DNA of 64,000 nucleotides. Source: Croceicoccus mobilis (GTDB lineage Bacteria; Pseudomonadota; Alphaproteobacteria; Sphingomonadales; Sphingomonadaceae). The notes under the pieces were generated by a model. It did no database searches, was not told the origin of the DNA, and worked only from the letters and a program-made list of their open reading frames with translations. Where the stretch lies: NCBI RefSeq assembly GCF_001661965.1, contig NZ_LYWZ01000020.1, positions 248,001-312,000 of the forward strand. The letters run 5' to 3'. Every line of letters starts with the position of its first letter. Within the stretch, counting starts at the first letter, position 1. This document shows, piece after piece, positions 36,413 through 45,883 of the stretch. The position numbers and the translations under genes are program-made.

Positions 36413-37858
36413 TCAGTTTGGCGCAGGTGCTTCGGCTTCCTGCACGGGAGCGTCCGGCGTTCCGCCCAGCGCCTTGTACAGGGCGACTGCGGCCTGCGCC
36501 GCCTCGGCCTTTGCCGCAACGGCTGCGCGGGTGCGAGAGAGCAGTTCCAGCCGCGCCTGGTCGAGGGACAGGCGATTGTCCTCCCCCGCGTCGAAACGCT
36601 GCATGGAAAGGGCAAAGGCGCGTTCCTGATCGGCTGCTGCCTTTGTCGCCGCGTCGGCGCGCCCTTTCGCCTGCATAAAGCGATTGATGGCCGCTTCGCT
36701 GTCGTTCAGCGCCTCGACCACGGCCTGTTCATAGGCTGCGGCTGCGGCATCGCTGGCGGCATCGGCGGCGCGGATCTTCGCCCGGATAGAGCCGCCCGCA
36801 AAGATCGGCCATGAAAAAGCAGGCCCGATGGAAAATCGGGTTGAGGCGGGGTCGAACAGATCGCCCGCATCGCGCGCCTGCGTGCCCAAACCGCCCATCA
36901 GCGAAAAGCGGGGGAAGAGATCGGCGGTCGCGACACCCACCTGCGCGGTCGCTGCGGCAAGATGGCGTTCGGCAGCGCGCACATCGGGGCGGCGGCGCAA
37001 AAGGTCGGAGCGCAGGCCCACGAGGATGCTTTCGGGCGCGTCTGGCAACGGGGCGGACTGGCGCAGGGCAGGCGGGATATCCTCGGGCTTTCGCCCGGTC
37101 AGCGCGGCCAGCCTGTAGCTTGCCGCAGCCTCGGCAGTCGCGGCCTGCGCCGCGGCATCGCGCGCGGAGCCTGCCTCGGCGCTGGCGGTATCGGCCTGCT
37201 GGCGATTGGCCTCGCCCGCATCGTAAAGCTGCGTCGTCAGCGCAGAAAGTTCATCCGCCGTATCCGCCGCCTCCCGCGCGAGGGCGGAAGACTGCTGCGC
37301 TGCGCGCAGGTCCATGTAGCTGCGCGCGATCTCTGCCGTCAGCTGGACCAGAGCGCCCTGATATTGCGCCTCGGCTGCTCCCGCCTGCGCATTGGCGGCT
37401 TGCGCCTCGCGAGTGCGGCGGCCCCACAGGTCGATTTCCCAGCTGGCATCAAAGCCGAGGTCGAACAGGCTGTATTCCGGCGAGAATCCGGGGATTGAGG
37501 AAACCGGGAGCTGCCCGTTTTCGCTCAACCGGTTTTCTGTCGCGGCGCCGCTGGCAGACAATTGCGGCAGCCGCTGGCCCAGCACGGCATCGCGATTGGC
37601 GCGCGCCTCGGTCAATCGTGCCCGCGCTTCGGCAAGCGTCGGGCTGCCTGCCAGCGCTTGCTCGATCAGGGCGGTCAGTTCGGGATCGCCGAAATTCTGC
37701 CACCATGCCGGATCGATAGTGCCGGTCTCCGCCTGTTCGACCCAGGCGTCCTGCACCTGCGTATCGGGCGCGGCATAATCGGGGCCGACCGTGCAGCCGG
37801 ACAGGATCAGGGCGAGCGTGCTGCAGGCGAGAGAAGTGCGGAAAGGGCGGGTGGACAT
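36413..37858 (-). CDS. NodT-family outer-membrane efflux lipoprotein
   Basis: The product is 481 residues. The signal peptide ends in LSGC, and VGPDYAAPD follows as in NodT/OprM channels. Two OEP repeats (about 60-250 and 270-465) have long helices and AxxNRDAVLGQRLPQL and LLRRRPDVRAAERHLAAA motifs. It forms the outer-membrane duct for the upstream ABC exporter. It starts 4 bases after the last permease. Confidence 0.93.
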   Translation of the reverse strand: MSTRPFRTSLACSTLALILSGCTVGPDYAAPDTQVQDAWVEQAETGTIDPAWWQNFGDPELTALIEQALAGSPTLAEARARLTEARANRDAVLGQRLPQLSASGAATENRLSENGQLPVSSIPGFSPEYSLFDLGFDASWEIDLWGRRTREAQAANAQAGAAEAQYQGALVQLTAEIARSYMDLRAAQQSSALAREAADTADELSALTTQLYDAGEANRQQADTASAEAGSARDAAAQAATAEAAASYRLAALTGRKPEDIPPALRQSAPLPDAPESILVGLRSDLLRRRPDVRAAERHLAAATAQVGVATADLFPRFSLMGGLGTQARDAGDLFDPASTRFSIGPAFSWPIFAGGSIRAKIRAADAASDAAAAAYEQAVVEALNDSEAAINRFMQAKGRADAATKAAADQERAFALSMQRFDAGEDNRLSLDQARLELLSRTRAAVAAKAEAAQAAVALYKALGGTPDAPVQEAEAPAPN

Positions 37859-37862
37859 CGGA

Positions 37863-38966
37863 TTACTCCATGCGCGCGCGGAACAGCCAGCCCGCGGCGG
37901 ATATGGTGATGGTGGCGATCAGCAGGAGCGGCCAGAGCAGGCCGAAGACATCGGCGGCAGGCATGTCCTTGAGGAACTGGCCAAGCGAGAGTTCGAGGAA
38001 ATAGCGCGCCGGATTTCCATAGGTGATGAATTGCAGCCAGCCGGGCATGTTCTCGACCGGACTGGAAAAGCCAGAGAGCAGGATGACCGGGACAGTCGCG
38101 ACAAAACTGCCCAGAAATGCCTGCTGCTGCGTCATCGACAGCGAGGAGACGAACAGCCCCACGCCGATCAGCGAGAGGAGATAGGCCGACAGGCCGAGGT
38201 AGAACAGCGCCAGCGAGCCGGTGAAGGGCACGCCGAACACCAGTGGTGCGACGATCAGATAGACCGTGCCGTTGAACAGCCCCACGCAGAACGGCGGGAT
38301 CATCTTGCCGATCAGGATCTGCGGCACGGTCAGCGGGCTGACCATCAGCTGGTCGAATGTGCCCATCTCGCGTTCGCGCGCGACCGATTGCGCGGTCACC
38401 GAAAGCCCGGCGACCGAGACGATGATGACCAGCAGGCTGGGCATGTTGAACCAGATATATTCAAGGTTTGGATTGAACCAGTTTATCGGGGCGCTTGCCT
38501 CGCGTGAGGCAAGCGGACTGCCCGACACCACCGCCCCCGTGCTGGCCGCGATCCGCGTGAGATAGCCGCCTACGATCTGCGCCGCGTTCGATTTGCGCCC
38601 ATCGAGAATGACGCCGACACTCGCCGGTTGTCCGCGCACGATGTCGCGGTCGAAATCCTGCTCGATCACAAGCGCGGCGATCACGTCCTGTGTCTCGACG
38701 GCGCGGCGCACCTCCTCCATCGAATGGAGCAGCTTTACCTCGTCGAAACTGGGGCTGGCCTCGATCTGCTGGATCAGTTCGATGCTGGCCGACCCGCCCG
38801 ACCGGTCGAGCACGGCGACATCGACGTTGTTGACGTCGAGCGTGACCGCGAAGCTGAAGATCACCAGCTGGATCATCGGCGGCAGCACCAGCGTGATGCG
38901 CCCCTTGGGGTCGCGCAGCAGGGCCCAGAACTCCTTGATGATCGTGGCTTTCAGCGCGCCCCCCAT
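37863..38966 (-). CDS. ABC-2 type exporter permease (YbhR/YhhJ-like)
   Basis: The product is 367 residues. One N-terminal membrane helix (about 22-45) is followed by a large periplasmic domain and five C-terminal helices, the ABC2_membrane_3 plan. TVPVILLSGFSSPVENMPGWLQ is the conserved turn before the last helices. ATG 38966 overlaps the preceding gene's stop (ATGA). Confidence 0.92.
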   Translation of the reverse strand: MGGALKATIIKEFWALLRDPKGRITLVLPPMIQLVIFSFAVTLDVNNVDVAVLDRSGGSASIELIQQIEASPSFDEVKLLHSMEEVRRAVETQDVIAALVIEQDFDRDIVRGQPASVGVILDGRKSNAAQIVGGYLTRIAASTGAVVSGSPLASREASAPINWFNPNLEYIWFNMPSLLVIIVSVAGLSVTAQSVAREREMGTFDQLMVSPLTVPQILIGKMIPPFCVGLFNGTVYLIVAPLVFGVPFTGSLALFYLGLSAYLLSLIGVGLFVSSLSMTQQQAFLGSFVATVPVILLSGFSSPVENMPGWLQFITYGNPARYFLELSLGQFLKDMPAADVFGLLWPLLLIATITISAAGWLFRARME

Positions 38967-40093
38967 CAGTCGAGGCTCCTTTTCGTGACACGGATGCACA
39001 GGGCGAAAAAGCCCGCGCCGAACAGAAGGAGGATCCCGATATTGGGAATAATCAGCGCCCAGATGTCACCCGCCAGAAACACGCTTTGCAAAGATGGCAC
39101 GAAATAGCGGGCTGGGACCATATAGGTGATCGCCTGGATCCATGTCGGCATGGACGATATCTCGAACAGGAATCCCGAGAGCAGGAACGTCGGCAGAAAG
39201 CCTGTCAGCAGCGCGACCTGGCTTGCCACGAACTGGTTTTTCGTCGCGGCCGAGATGAACAGGCCTTGCCCCAGCGCAGGCATCAGATAGGCCGCCGAAA
39301 TGGCGAGCAATCCCCAGATCGATCCGCGCAAAGGCACGCCGAAAACGAACACGGCAAGCAGCGTGCACAATACCATCGAGACCAGCGCCAGCAGGAAATA
39401 GGGCACGATCTTGCTGGCGAGGAATTCGGCCATGTGCATGGGGGTGGCCATCATCGCCTCCATCGTGCCGCGTTCCCATTCGCGCGCGATGATAAGAGAC
39501 GTCAGCAGCGTTCCAATCATCGTCATGACGATGGCGATGGCGCCGGGCACGAGGAACATGCGGCTCTGCAGCGATGGATTATACCAGAAGCGCAGCGATA
39601 GCGAGATCGGCGGTTCGAGTGAGGTGCCCCTGTCGGCAGCCTCGTTCGCTAGCCATGTCTGAAGCACCCCTTCTGCATAGGAGCGGGTGAAGTTCGCGGT
39701 ATTGGGCATGGTGCCATCGGTAATGATCTGCACGCGCGGCGGATTGCCGCGCGCATAGCCCTTGCCGAAATCCTGCGGGATCACGACGATGCCGCGGATC
39801 TCGTCGGAGATCATCATATCCCTTAGCGGCTGGACCGTCCGCGCCATGTGCACGTCGAAATAGCGGCTGTTCTGGTAAGCGCCTGCCAGGGACTGCGCGG
39901 CGGCGCTTTCATCCTCCAGCGCGATGCCGATGCTGGTGTGCGTGGAATCGAGATTGAGCGCATAGCCGAACAGGAACAAAAGCAGGATCGGCAGGAAAAA
40001 CGCGATCAGCCCCGTCGCCGGATCGCGCAGGATCTGCCGCGTCTCCTTGGCGATCATGGCGAAAAGGCGCCTCTTGTCGATGGCCGCGCTCAT
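38966..40093 (-). CDS. ABC-2 type exporter permease (YbhS-like)
   Basis: The product is 375 residues with the same plan as its partner: helix near 25-45, periplasmic domain, then five helices ending in ARYFVPSLQSVFLAGDIW. FLPTFLLSGFLFEISSMPTWIQ is the conserved turn. The two permeases probably form a heterodimer. ATGA overlaps at both ends. Confidence 0.92.
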   Translation of the reverse strand: MSAAIDKRRLFAMIAKETRQILRDPATGLIAFFLPILLLFLFGYALNLDSTHTSIGIALEDESAAAQSLAGAYQNSRYFDVHMARTVQPLRDMMISDEIRGIVVIPQDFGKGYARGNPPRVQIITDGTMPNTANFTRSYAEGVLQTWLANEAADRGTSLEPPISLSLRFWYNPSLQSRMFLVPGAIAIVMTMIGTLLTSLIIAREWERGTMEAMMATPMHMAEFLASKIVPYFLLALVSMVLCTLLAVFVFGVPLRGSIWGLLAISAAYLMPALGQGLFISAATKNQFVASQVALLTGFLPTFLLSGFLFEISSMPTWIQAITYMVPARYFVPSLQSVFLAGDIWALIIPNIGILLLFGAGFFALCIRVTKRSLD

Positions 40094-41844
40094 GCCGCTT
40101 CGCTCTCTTGGCGGGATGCGTCGCTCGCCTCGATCATGGCGATGAACGTGTCTTCCATCGTCGGATCGTCGAGATCGGCCATTTGCGCGGCTTCGGCTTT
40201 CAACTCGTCAGGCGTGCCGCCCGCGATCTGTTCGGAGCGATAGATCAGCGTGATTTCGTCGCAATATTCCGCCTCTTCCATGAAATGCGTGGTGACGAGG
40301 ACGGCGACACCTTTTTCGACAAGGCCGTTGATGTGCATCCAGAATTCACGCCGCGTGACCGGGTCGACGCCGCTGGTCGGCTCATCGAGGAACAGGACGG
40401 GCGGTTCGTGAAGCACGGCCGCTGCCAGCGCGAGGCGCTGTTTAAAGCCAAGGGGGAGGGTGCCGGCATCGGTCCTGAGCCGGTCGCCCAGCTCGAAAAT
40501 ATCGGTCACGCGTTCGACTGCAGCCCGCGCATCGGAGCCCTTCAGCCCGTAGGCGCCGGCGAAAAAGTTCAGGTTCTGCTGGACGGAGAGTTCGCCATAG
40601 AGCGAGAATTTCTGCGCCATGTAACCCAGCGCCGCGCGCGCCTCTCCGCCCGATGTGCGCAAATCATGGCCTGCCACCGCGCCCGAACCATCGGTCGGGG
40701 TGAGGAGGCCGCAGAGCATCTTGAACGTGGTCGACTTACCCGCGCCATTGGGACCAAGAAGTCCGAAGATGGACCCGTAAGGCACTGAAAAACTGACATC
40801 ATGTGCAGCGGTGAAGTCGCCGAAACGCTTGGTTAGCCCTTGCGCTTCGATAGCCGGGCCCGACCCTGGCTCAATCCTGCGATAGCGTTCGGCAAGTGCG
40901 CTCGTCCCCTTGGGTCCGCCGCCCAGCCGTTCGATGAAGCCATCTTCGAAGCGCGGGGTAGCGGGGGTGACATCGAAACCGGACTCGCCCTTCAGCGCGT
41001 CCTTGTCCTGCAGCAAAAGCCGGACCGAGCGGCCCTGGATCGTGCCATCGAGGACGTCGCTGCGATCCAGCATCCGTGTCAGCACCTGCCGGCGGCGCGG
41101 CTCAAAACCGGTAAGGCGGACGACGCGGTCGTCGACGGAGCCTGTGAGCCGGGCGGGATCGCCCTCGAACAGGAGTTCGCCCTCGCTCAGCAGATAGACC
41201 GTGTCGCATTTCTCGGCTTCGTCGAGATAGGCGGTGGACCACAGCACACCCATCTGCCCGGTTTCCGATCCATCGCCCAGCAGGTCCTGCACCATGGCCC
41301 AAAGCTCGCGCCGCGAGATCGGATCGACGCCGACACCCGGTTCGTCGAGCAGCAGCAGGCGCGGCGTCTTCACCAATGCGCAGGCAAGGCCGAGCTTTTG
41401 CTTCATGCCCCCTGAAAGATTGCCCGCCAGCCGCTCGCGAAAACGGTCGAGATCGGTGAATTTCAGAAGCCGCGCAAAGGTCTCGTCATGATCCTCCCGC
41501 GGCAGGGCACGCATCTCGGCATAGAGTTGCAGGTTCTGTTCGACCGAGAGGTCTTCATACAGCCCGAAGCGCTGCGGCATGTACCCGATGTCGGCGAGAT
41601 CCCTGCCCGGTTTGCCGCCAAGCACCTCGACTTCGCCGCCATCGGCTTTCATCAGCCCGGCGAGGATGCGGATAAGCGTGGTCTTGCCCGCACCATCGGG
41701 GCCGACAAGTCCGGTCACGCGGCCCGTCAGGATTTCCAGCGAAACATCCGACAGGGCAGGCTTTTCCGCGCCATCGAAATTCTTCGACAGCCCGGATACG
41801 CGGGCAACCGCGTCCCTGTGGTGGGCATCGCCCGTCACGCTCAA
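40090..41844 (-). CDS. ABC transporter ATP-binding protein with two nucleotide-binding domains (YbhF-like)
   Basis: The product is 584 residues. The first domain has Walker A GPDGAGKT and signature NLSGGMKQKLGLA. The second has Walker A GPNGAGKS and Walker B VLFLDEPTSGVDP. In the second, the signature reads LPLGFKQRLALA rather than LSGGxxQ, a common YbhF variation. It energises the two permeases. Confidence 0.94.
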   Translation of the reverse strand: MSVTGDAHHRDAVARVSGLSKNFDGAEKPALSDVSLEILTGRVTGLVGPDGAGKTTLIRILAGLMKADGGEVEVLGGKPGRDLADIGYMPQRFGLYEDLSVEQNLQLYAEMRALPREDHDETFARLLKFTDLDRFRERLAGNLSGGMKQKLGLACALVKTPRLLLLDEPGVGVDPISRRELWAMVQDLLGDGSETGQMGVLWSTAYLDEAEKCDTVYLLSEGELLFEGDPARLTGSVDDRVVRLTGFEPRRRQVLTRMLDRSDVLDGTIQGRSVRLLLQDKDALKGESGFDVTPATPRFEDGFIERLGGGPKGTSALAERYRRIEPGSGPAIEAQGLTKRFGDFTAAHDVSFSVPYGSIFGLLGPNGAGKSTTFKMLCGLLTPTDGSGAVAGHDLRTSGGEARAALGYMAQKFSLYGELSVQQNLNFFAGAYGLKGSDARAAVERVTDIFELGDRLRTDAGTLPLGFKQRLALAAAVLHEPPVLFLDEPTSGVDPVTRREFWMHINGLVEKGVAVLVTTHFMEEAEYCDEITLIYRSEQIAGGTPDELKAEAAQMADLDDPTMEDTFIAMIEASDASRQESEAA

Positions 41845-42842
41845 TCCTCTGCGGGCGCGCGAGCGGCGAGGACATTGACCGTGACCGGCTGCCCCTGCCT
41901 CAGCCCATCGTCCGGGTCGGACACGATGATGCGCAGGCGATAGACCAGATCGGTGCGCAAATCCTCGGTCTCGACCTGCTTCGGCGTGAATTCCGCGCGC
42001 GGTGAGATAAAGCCGATAGTGCCCTGATATTCCTTGGGATTACCGTCTGCAGTCACCGTGACTTTCATACCGGGGGAAATACGGGACAGATCGGTCTGCG
42101 CGACATAGGCGCGGACCCGCATCGGCCTGTCGATCGCGATGGTAAATGCGGTCGCGCCCGGTGCGACCAGGCTGCCCGGTTCAACGGCGCGGGTCATGAT
42201 GACGCCATCGACCGGCGCCTCCAGCCGCGTAAATGACAGGTCGGTATCAACCGAGCCACGCGCGGCCTCTGCCGCCTGTAGCTGAGCGCGGGCGGCGGCA
42301 ATGTCTTCGCGCCTTGCGCCCTGCCGCGTCAGCGATGCCGCCTCTGCCGCTTCGCGATACTGTGCCTGCGCGGTTTCCAGCGCGGTCTCGGTCGCCTTCC
42401 AGTTCGCGCGGCTGATCGCGCCGGTTTCCAGCAGCGGTTGGCGGCGATCATAATCCTGCTGCGCCTTGTCCAGCGCGGCGCGGGCGGCGGAAAGCCGCGC
42501 ATTGGCGCTGGCGATTTCCTGCGGGCGATTGCCTGCCTGCAGCTTGGCAAGACTGGCGCGTGCCTGCGCCAGCTCCGCATCGGCCTGCCGCAAACGGTCC
42601 TGCGCCTGCGACGCATCGATGCTGGCAAGCAGATCGCCTTTCTCGACGCGTTCGCCTTCCTCGACCGGGATTTCCTCGACCCGGCCCGACGCCTGAAAGG
42701 CCATCTCGACCTCTCTCACATCGACATTGCCATACAGGGTGAGCGGGCCGGCGGGCCGCGCGATCAGGCCAAAGCCGCTGGTGGCTATGGCGATGACGAC
42801 AAGCGCGGCAATCGCGATACCGACGATGATGCGGCGTTTCAT
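41841..42842 (-). CDS. HlyD-type periplasmic adaptor (YbhG-like)
   Basis: The product is 333 residues. N-terminal membrane anchor (about 7-25), a barrel-sandwich half with DVREVEMAFQASGRVEEIPV, a long alpha-helical hairpin rich in Ala/Gln (about 75-185), and the second half-motif (PVDGVIMTRAVEPGSLVAPG). It bridges the inner-membrane ABC exporter and the NodT channel. Confidence 0.93.
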   Translation of the reverse strand: MKRRIIVGIAIAALVVIAIATSGFGLIARPAGPLTLYGNVDVREVEMAFQASGRVEEIPVEEGERVEKGDLLASIDASQAQDRLRQADAELAQARASLAKLQAGNRPQEIASANARLSAARAALDKAQQDYDRRQPLLETGAISRANWKATETALETAQAQYREAAEAASLTRQGARREDIAAARAQLQAAEAARGSVDTDLSFTRLEAPVDGVIMTRAVEPGSLVAPGATAFTIAIDRPMRVRAYVAQTDLSRISPGMKVTVTADGNPKEYQGTIGFISPRAEFTPKQVETEDLRTDLVYRLRIIVSDPDDGLRQGQPVTVNVLAARAPAED

Positions 42843-43465
42843 TCAGAGCTCTCCATATCGGCGGTCAGCACGAGTTCGGTGTTGGCGTGGAACTGGTCGA
42901 TCAGGATGCGGGCGGTCGCGGTGTCGAGCGTTTCGACGCCCATGACCCGGCACACCGATGCACGTGTTATGCGCAAGGTCATGGCCTGCCCCCAAAGCGC
43001 GACGGCGCAGGCGCGCGCCTGCGGTTCGCTCAGGTCGCTTCGCGCGCAGCGGATCAGGCTGACGACCGTTTCGATCACGCGGTTCATCATGCCGCTGTAA
43101 AGTTCGTCGAATGCCTTGGTCGGGGCCTGCTGTTCACGCACGATGAAGCCCGACCAGCGTTCCGATTGCGGATCGAGCATGATGCGGGCGAAACCTTCGA
43201 GAAGGGCGTGGAGGGCTTTGACGGCCTGATCGCGGCTTTGCCGGGCAGGATCGCCGATGGAATCGAGAATCGGATCGAAGCGGGCCGAGATATGCTCCGC
43301 GATATGGCGGGCGCAGGCGATGTAGAGCCCTTCCTTGCCGCCGAAATGGTAAGTGATTGACGACATGGCCGTATTGGCATCCGCCGCGATGGCGCGCGTC
43401 GCCGCACCCTCAAACCCAAGGCGCGAGAAATGGCAGGTCGCCGTTTCGAGAAGCTTTTCCTTCAT
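42839..43465 (-). CDS. TetR-family regulator with DUF1956-type C-terminus (CecR-like)
   Basis: The product is 208 residues. An N-terminal TetR helix-turn-helix (GFEGAATRAIAADANTAMSS ... YHFGGKEGLY) and a C-terminal ligand domain like E. coli CecR (YbiH). The E. coli gene order cecR-ybhG-ybhF-ybhS-ybhR is reproduced exactly, so it most likely represses this exporter operon in which it is the first gene. Confidence 0.9.
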   Translation of the reverse strand: MKEKLLETATCHFSRLGFEGAATRAIAADANTAMSSITYHFGGKEGLYIACARHIAEHISARFDPILDSIGDPARQSRDQAVKALHALLEGFARIMLDPQSERWSGFIVREQQAPTKAFDELYSGMMNRVIETVVSLIRCARSDLSEPQARACAVALWGQAMTLRITRASVCRVMGVETLDTATARILIDQFHANTELVLTADMESSE

Positions 43466-43482
43466 TGGGAGCTGGGTAATTC

Positions 43483-43494
43483 GTTCGACCGAAC
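43483..43494. promoter_or_regulatory. palindrome GTTCG-AC-CGAAC upstream of the TetR gene
   Basis: Perfect 5-base arms, extended by flanking TT/AA, lie 18-29 bases before the regulator's ATG. The spacing and symmetry suit a TetR operator controlling the efflux operon. Assignment is inference from position. Confidence 0.5.
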
Positions 43495-43629
43495 AAAGTC
43501 AAGATCGAACGGAAGCGCGCGTCGATTCGGCGCGTCGCGATCACGGGTTAAAACGCCCGCTGTTTCGAAAATTCAGGATTGTTGGGGAAGGGTGGGTTTC
43601 CGCCGCGGACAATGCCGGTTGGCGAAAGT

Positions 43630-43706
43630 TGGTCGGGACGAGAGGATTCGAACCTCCGACCCCCACACCCCCAGTGTGATGCGCTACCAGGCTGCGCTAC
43701 GTCCCG
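43630..43706 (-). tRNA. tRNA-Pro (anticodon GGG)
   Basis: A 77-base tRNA on the minus strand: acceptor CGGGACG pairs with CGTCCCG, D-arm TAGCGCAGCCTGGTAGCGCA, anticodon loop CTGGGGG (GGG), T-arm AGGTTCGAATCCT, and an encoded CCA at the 43630-43632 end. Confidence 0.96.
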
Positions 43707-43929
43707 ACCGGACAGCGGCCCTATAGGCGGGCATTTTCGATGGCGCAAGCCGTTGTGACATGGAAATTGTCACGGCCGGTTCATGCGGCATGTCTTCAGG
43801 TGCCGACGCGCCGGGTTTGCCTCGCTTGTTTAATACTGCTAGGCGCGCGGCCATCCATGGCGGACGGGTGGCGAAATGCAGCCCCGATGCCCATCCCATC
43901 TCTTTCTTGAAAGCATCGGTTCGTCTGAC
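43707..43929. other. intergenic region between tRNA-Pro and yajC
   Basis: About 220 bases with no gene that I can support. The yajC promoter should lie here. A weak frame continues upstream of yajC to 43876 but does not look like YajC. Confidence 0.3.
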
Positions 43930-44262
43930 ATGACCAGCACTTTCATGTTCCTCGCCGCCGCGACCTCTTCGTCCGCGCCGCCTGCGTGGATGCAGTTCCT
44001 TCCCCTGATCGCGATGGGCGCGATCTTCTGGTTCCTGATCCTTGGCCCCCAGCGCCGCCGGATGAAGGAGCACCAGGCCAAGCTTGCCGAGCTGAAGAAG
44101 GGCGACAAGGTCGTCACCGCCGGTGGGCTGATCGGCAAGGTGATCAAGCTTTCCGACGATTACGTCGAGCTTGAACTGGCGCAGGGCGTGAAGGTGCAGG
44201 CCGTGCGCAGCACGCTTGGCGATGTGATCCCCCCGGGCGGTGCAAAGCCCGCCAACGATTGA
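43930..44262 (+). CDS. yajC: Sec translocase accessory subunit YajC
   Basis: The product is 110 residues. One membrane helix (about 20-40: FLPLIAMGAIFWFLILGPQ) is followed by QRRRMKEHQAKLAELKKGD and VVTAGGLIGKV, which is diagnostic. It associates with SecDF. secD begins 15 bases later. Confidence 0.95.
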   Translation: MTSTFMFLAAATSSSAPPAWMQFLPLIAMGAIFWFLILGPQRRRMKEHQAKLAELKKGDKVVTAGGLIGKVIKLSDDYVELELAQGVKVQAVRSTLGDVIPPGGAKPAND

Positions 44263-44276
44263 AGGCATAGCTTTCC

Positions 44277-45869
44277 ATGCTTGATTTTCCCACGTGGAAG
44301 CGGGTCTGGCTGTGGGGCATAACCGCCCTCGGCATCCTGCTGGCCGCGCCGTCGATCGCCATGCTGGCGGGCGCGCAATGGCCGTCTTCCCTGCCCGATC
44401 CAGAGATTAATCTGGGTCTCGACCTTGCCGGCGGTAGCCACATCCTGCTTGAGGCCGATACTGCGCAGGTGCGCGGCCTTCGCCTCGCCGCGATGGAAGA
44501 GACCGTGCGCGATTCCATGCGCGAGAAGGGGATCGCCATCGGCGATATCTCCACCGCCGACGGCAATCTGTCCTTCATGCTGGAAGATGGCAGCGACGTC
44601 GACGCCGCACGCGAAGCTCTGCTTCCGCAGCTGGAAGGCGTGGGGCTTACCGGTCAGCGCAACTGGAACCTCGAGGTGATGGACGGGCAGCGCATCGTGC
44701 TGTCGCCCACCGACGTGGGGCTGGAGCAGGCCGTCGAAAACGCGATGGACACCGCGACCGATGTCGTGCGCCGCCGTATCGATGAACTGGGCACGCGTGA
44801 GCCGACCATCATCCGGCAGGGCGACAACCGCATCGTCGTGCAGGTTCCCGGCCTTCAGGATCCAGCCGCGCTGAAGGCGCTTCTGGGCCAGACCGCCAAG
44901 CTGGAATTCAAGCTGGTCGACACGACCGCGCTGCCCGACCAGCTGGCGCAGGGCATCGCCCCTCCGGGCGACCAGATCCTGCCTTTCGCGCCCGATGCCA
45001 GCCAGCAGGGCGTGATCGCGGTCAAGCGTCTGGGCGGTATTCAGGGCGACCAGCTGACCAATGCGCAGCAGGGCTATGACCAGAACGGCGCGCCGGTGGT
45101 GAACATCACCTTCAATTCCGAAGGCGGGCGCAAATTCGCGGCGCTCACGACCGAGAACGTGAACCGTCCTTTCGCCATCATTCTTGACGGTGAAGTGCTG
45201 TCGGCCCCCAATATCAACGAGCCGATCCTTGGCGGTCAGGCGCAGATTTCGGGCGGATTCAGCGTGGATACGGCGAATAATCTCGCCATCTCGCTGCGTT
45301 CGGGCGCGCTGCCGATCGACCTCGCCGTGGTGGAGGAGCGCACTGTCGGTCCCGACCTCGGTGCCGATTCGATTGAAAAGGGCGTGCTCGCGCTTTTGAT
45401 CGGCGGCGTGATCGTGCTGGTGTTCATGGTCGTCACCTATGGCCGCTTCGGCCTTTACGCCGATCTCGCGCTGCTGCTGAACGTGCTGCTCATCCTTGGC
45501 ATCATGGCTCTGCTTGGCTCCACGCTCACGCTGCCCGGTATTGCCGGTTTCGTGCTGACCGTGGGTGCGGCGGTCGACGCCAACGTGCTGATCAACGAAC
45601 GCATCCGCGAGGAACGCCGCCGCGGCCGCCGCGTGGTGCAGGCGGTGGAAGTCGGCTATCGCGAAGCGCGCCGCGCCATTCTCGACGCCAATATCACGAA
45701 CGTCATCGCGGGCGTGCTGTTGTTCCTGTTCGGCTCCGGCCCGATCCGCGGTTTCGCCATCGTTCTCATCATCGGCATCATCACCTCGGTCTTTACCGCG
45801 GTCGTGCTGACCCGCATGTGGGTCGCCGGTTACCTGCGGGCCAAGCGCCCCAGCGAACTCAACATCTAA
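44277..45869 (+). CDS. secD: protein translocase subunit SecD
   Basis: The product is 530 residues. An N-terminal helix, the D1 motif LGLDLAGGSHILLE, the periplasmic P1 domain and five C-terminal helices with AAVDANVLINERIREE (proton-path Asp) are all present. It uses proton flow to pull secreted proteins through SecYEG. Confidence 0.96.
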   Translation: MLDFPTWKRVWLWGITALGILLAAPSIAMLAGAQWPSSLPDPEINLGLDLAGGSHILLEADTAQVRGLRLAAMEETVRDSMREKGIAIGDISTADGNLSFMLEDGSDVDAAREALLPQLEGVGLTGQRNWNLEVMDGQRIVLSPTDVGLEQAVENAMDTATDVVRRRIDELGTREPTIIRQGDNRIVVQVPGLQDPAALKALLGQTAKLEFKLVDTTALPDQLAQGIAPPGDQILPFAPDASQQGVIAVKRLGGIQGDQLTNAQQGYDQNGAPVVNITFNSEGGRKFAALTTENVNRPFAIILDGEVLSAPNINEPILGGQAQISGGFSVDTANNLAISLRSGALPIDLAVVEERTVGPDLGADSIEKGVLALLIGGVIVLVFMVVTYGRFGLYADLALLLNVLLILGIMALLGSTLTLPGIAGFVLTVGAAVDANVLINERIREERRRGRRVVQAVEVGYREARRAILDANITNVIAGVLLFLFGSGPIRGFAIVLIIGIITSVFTAVVLTRMWVAGYLRAKRPSELNI

Positions 45870-45883
45870 GGGAGGGCTGAACT

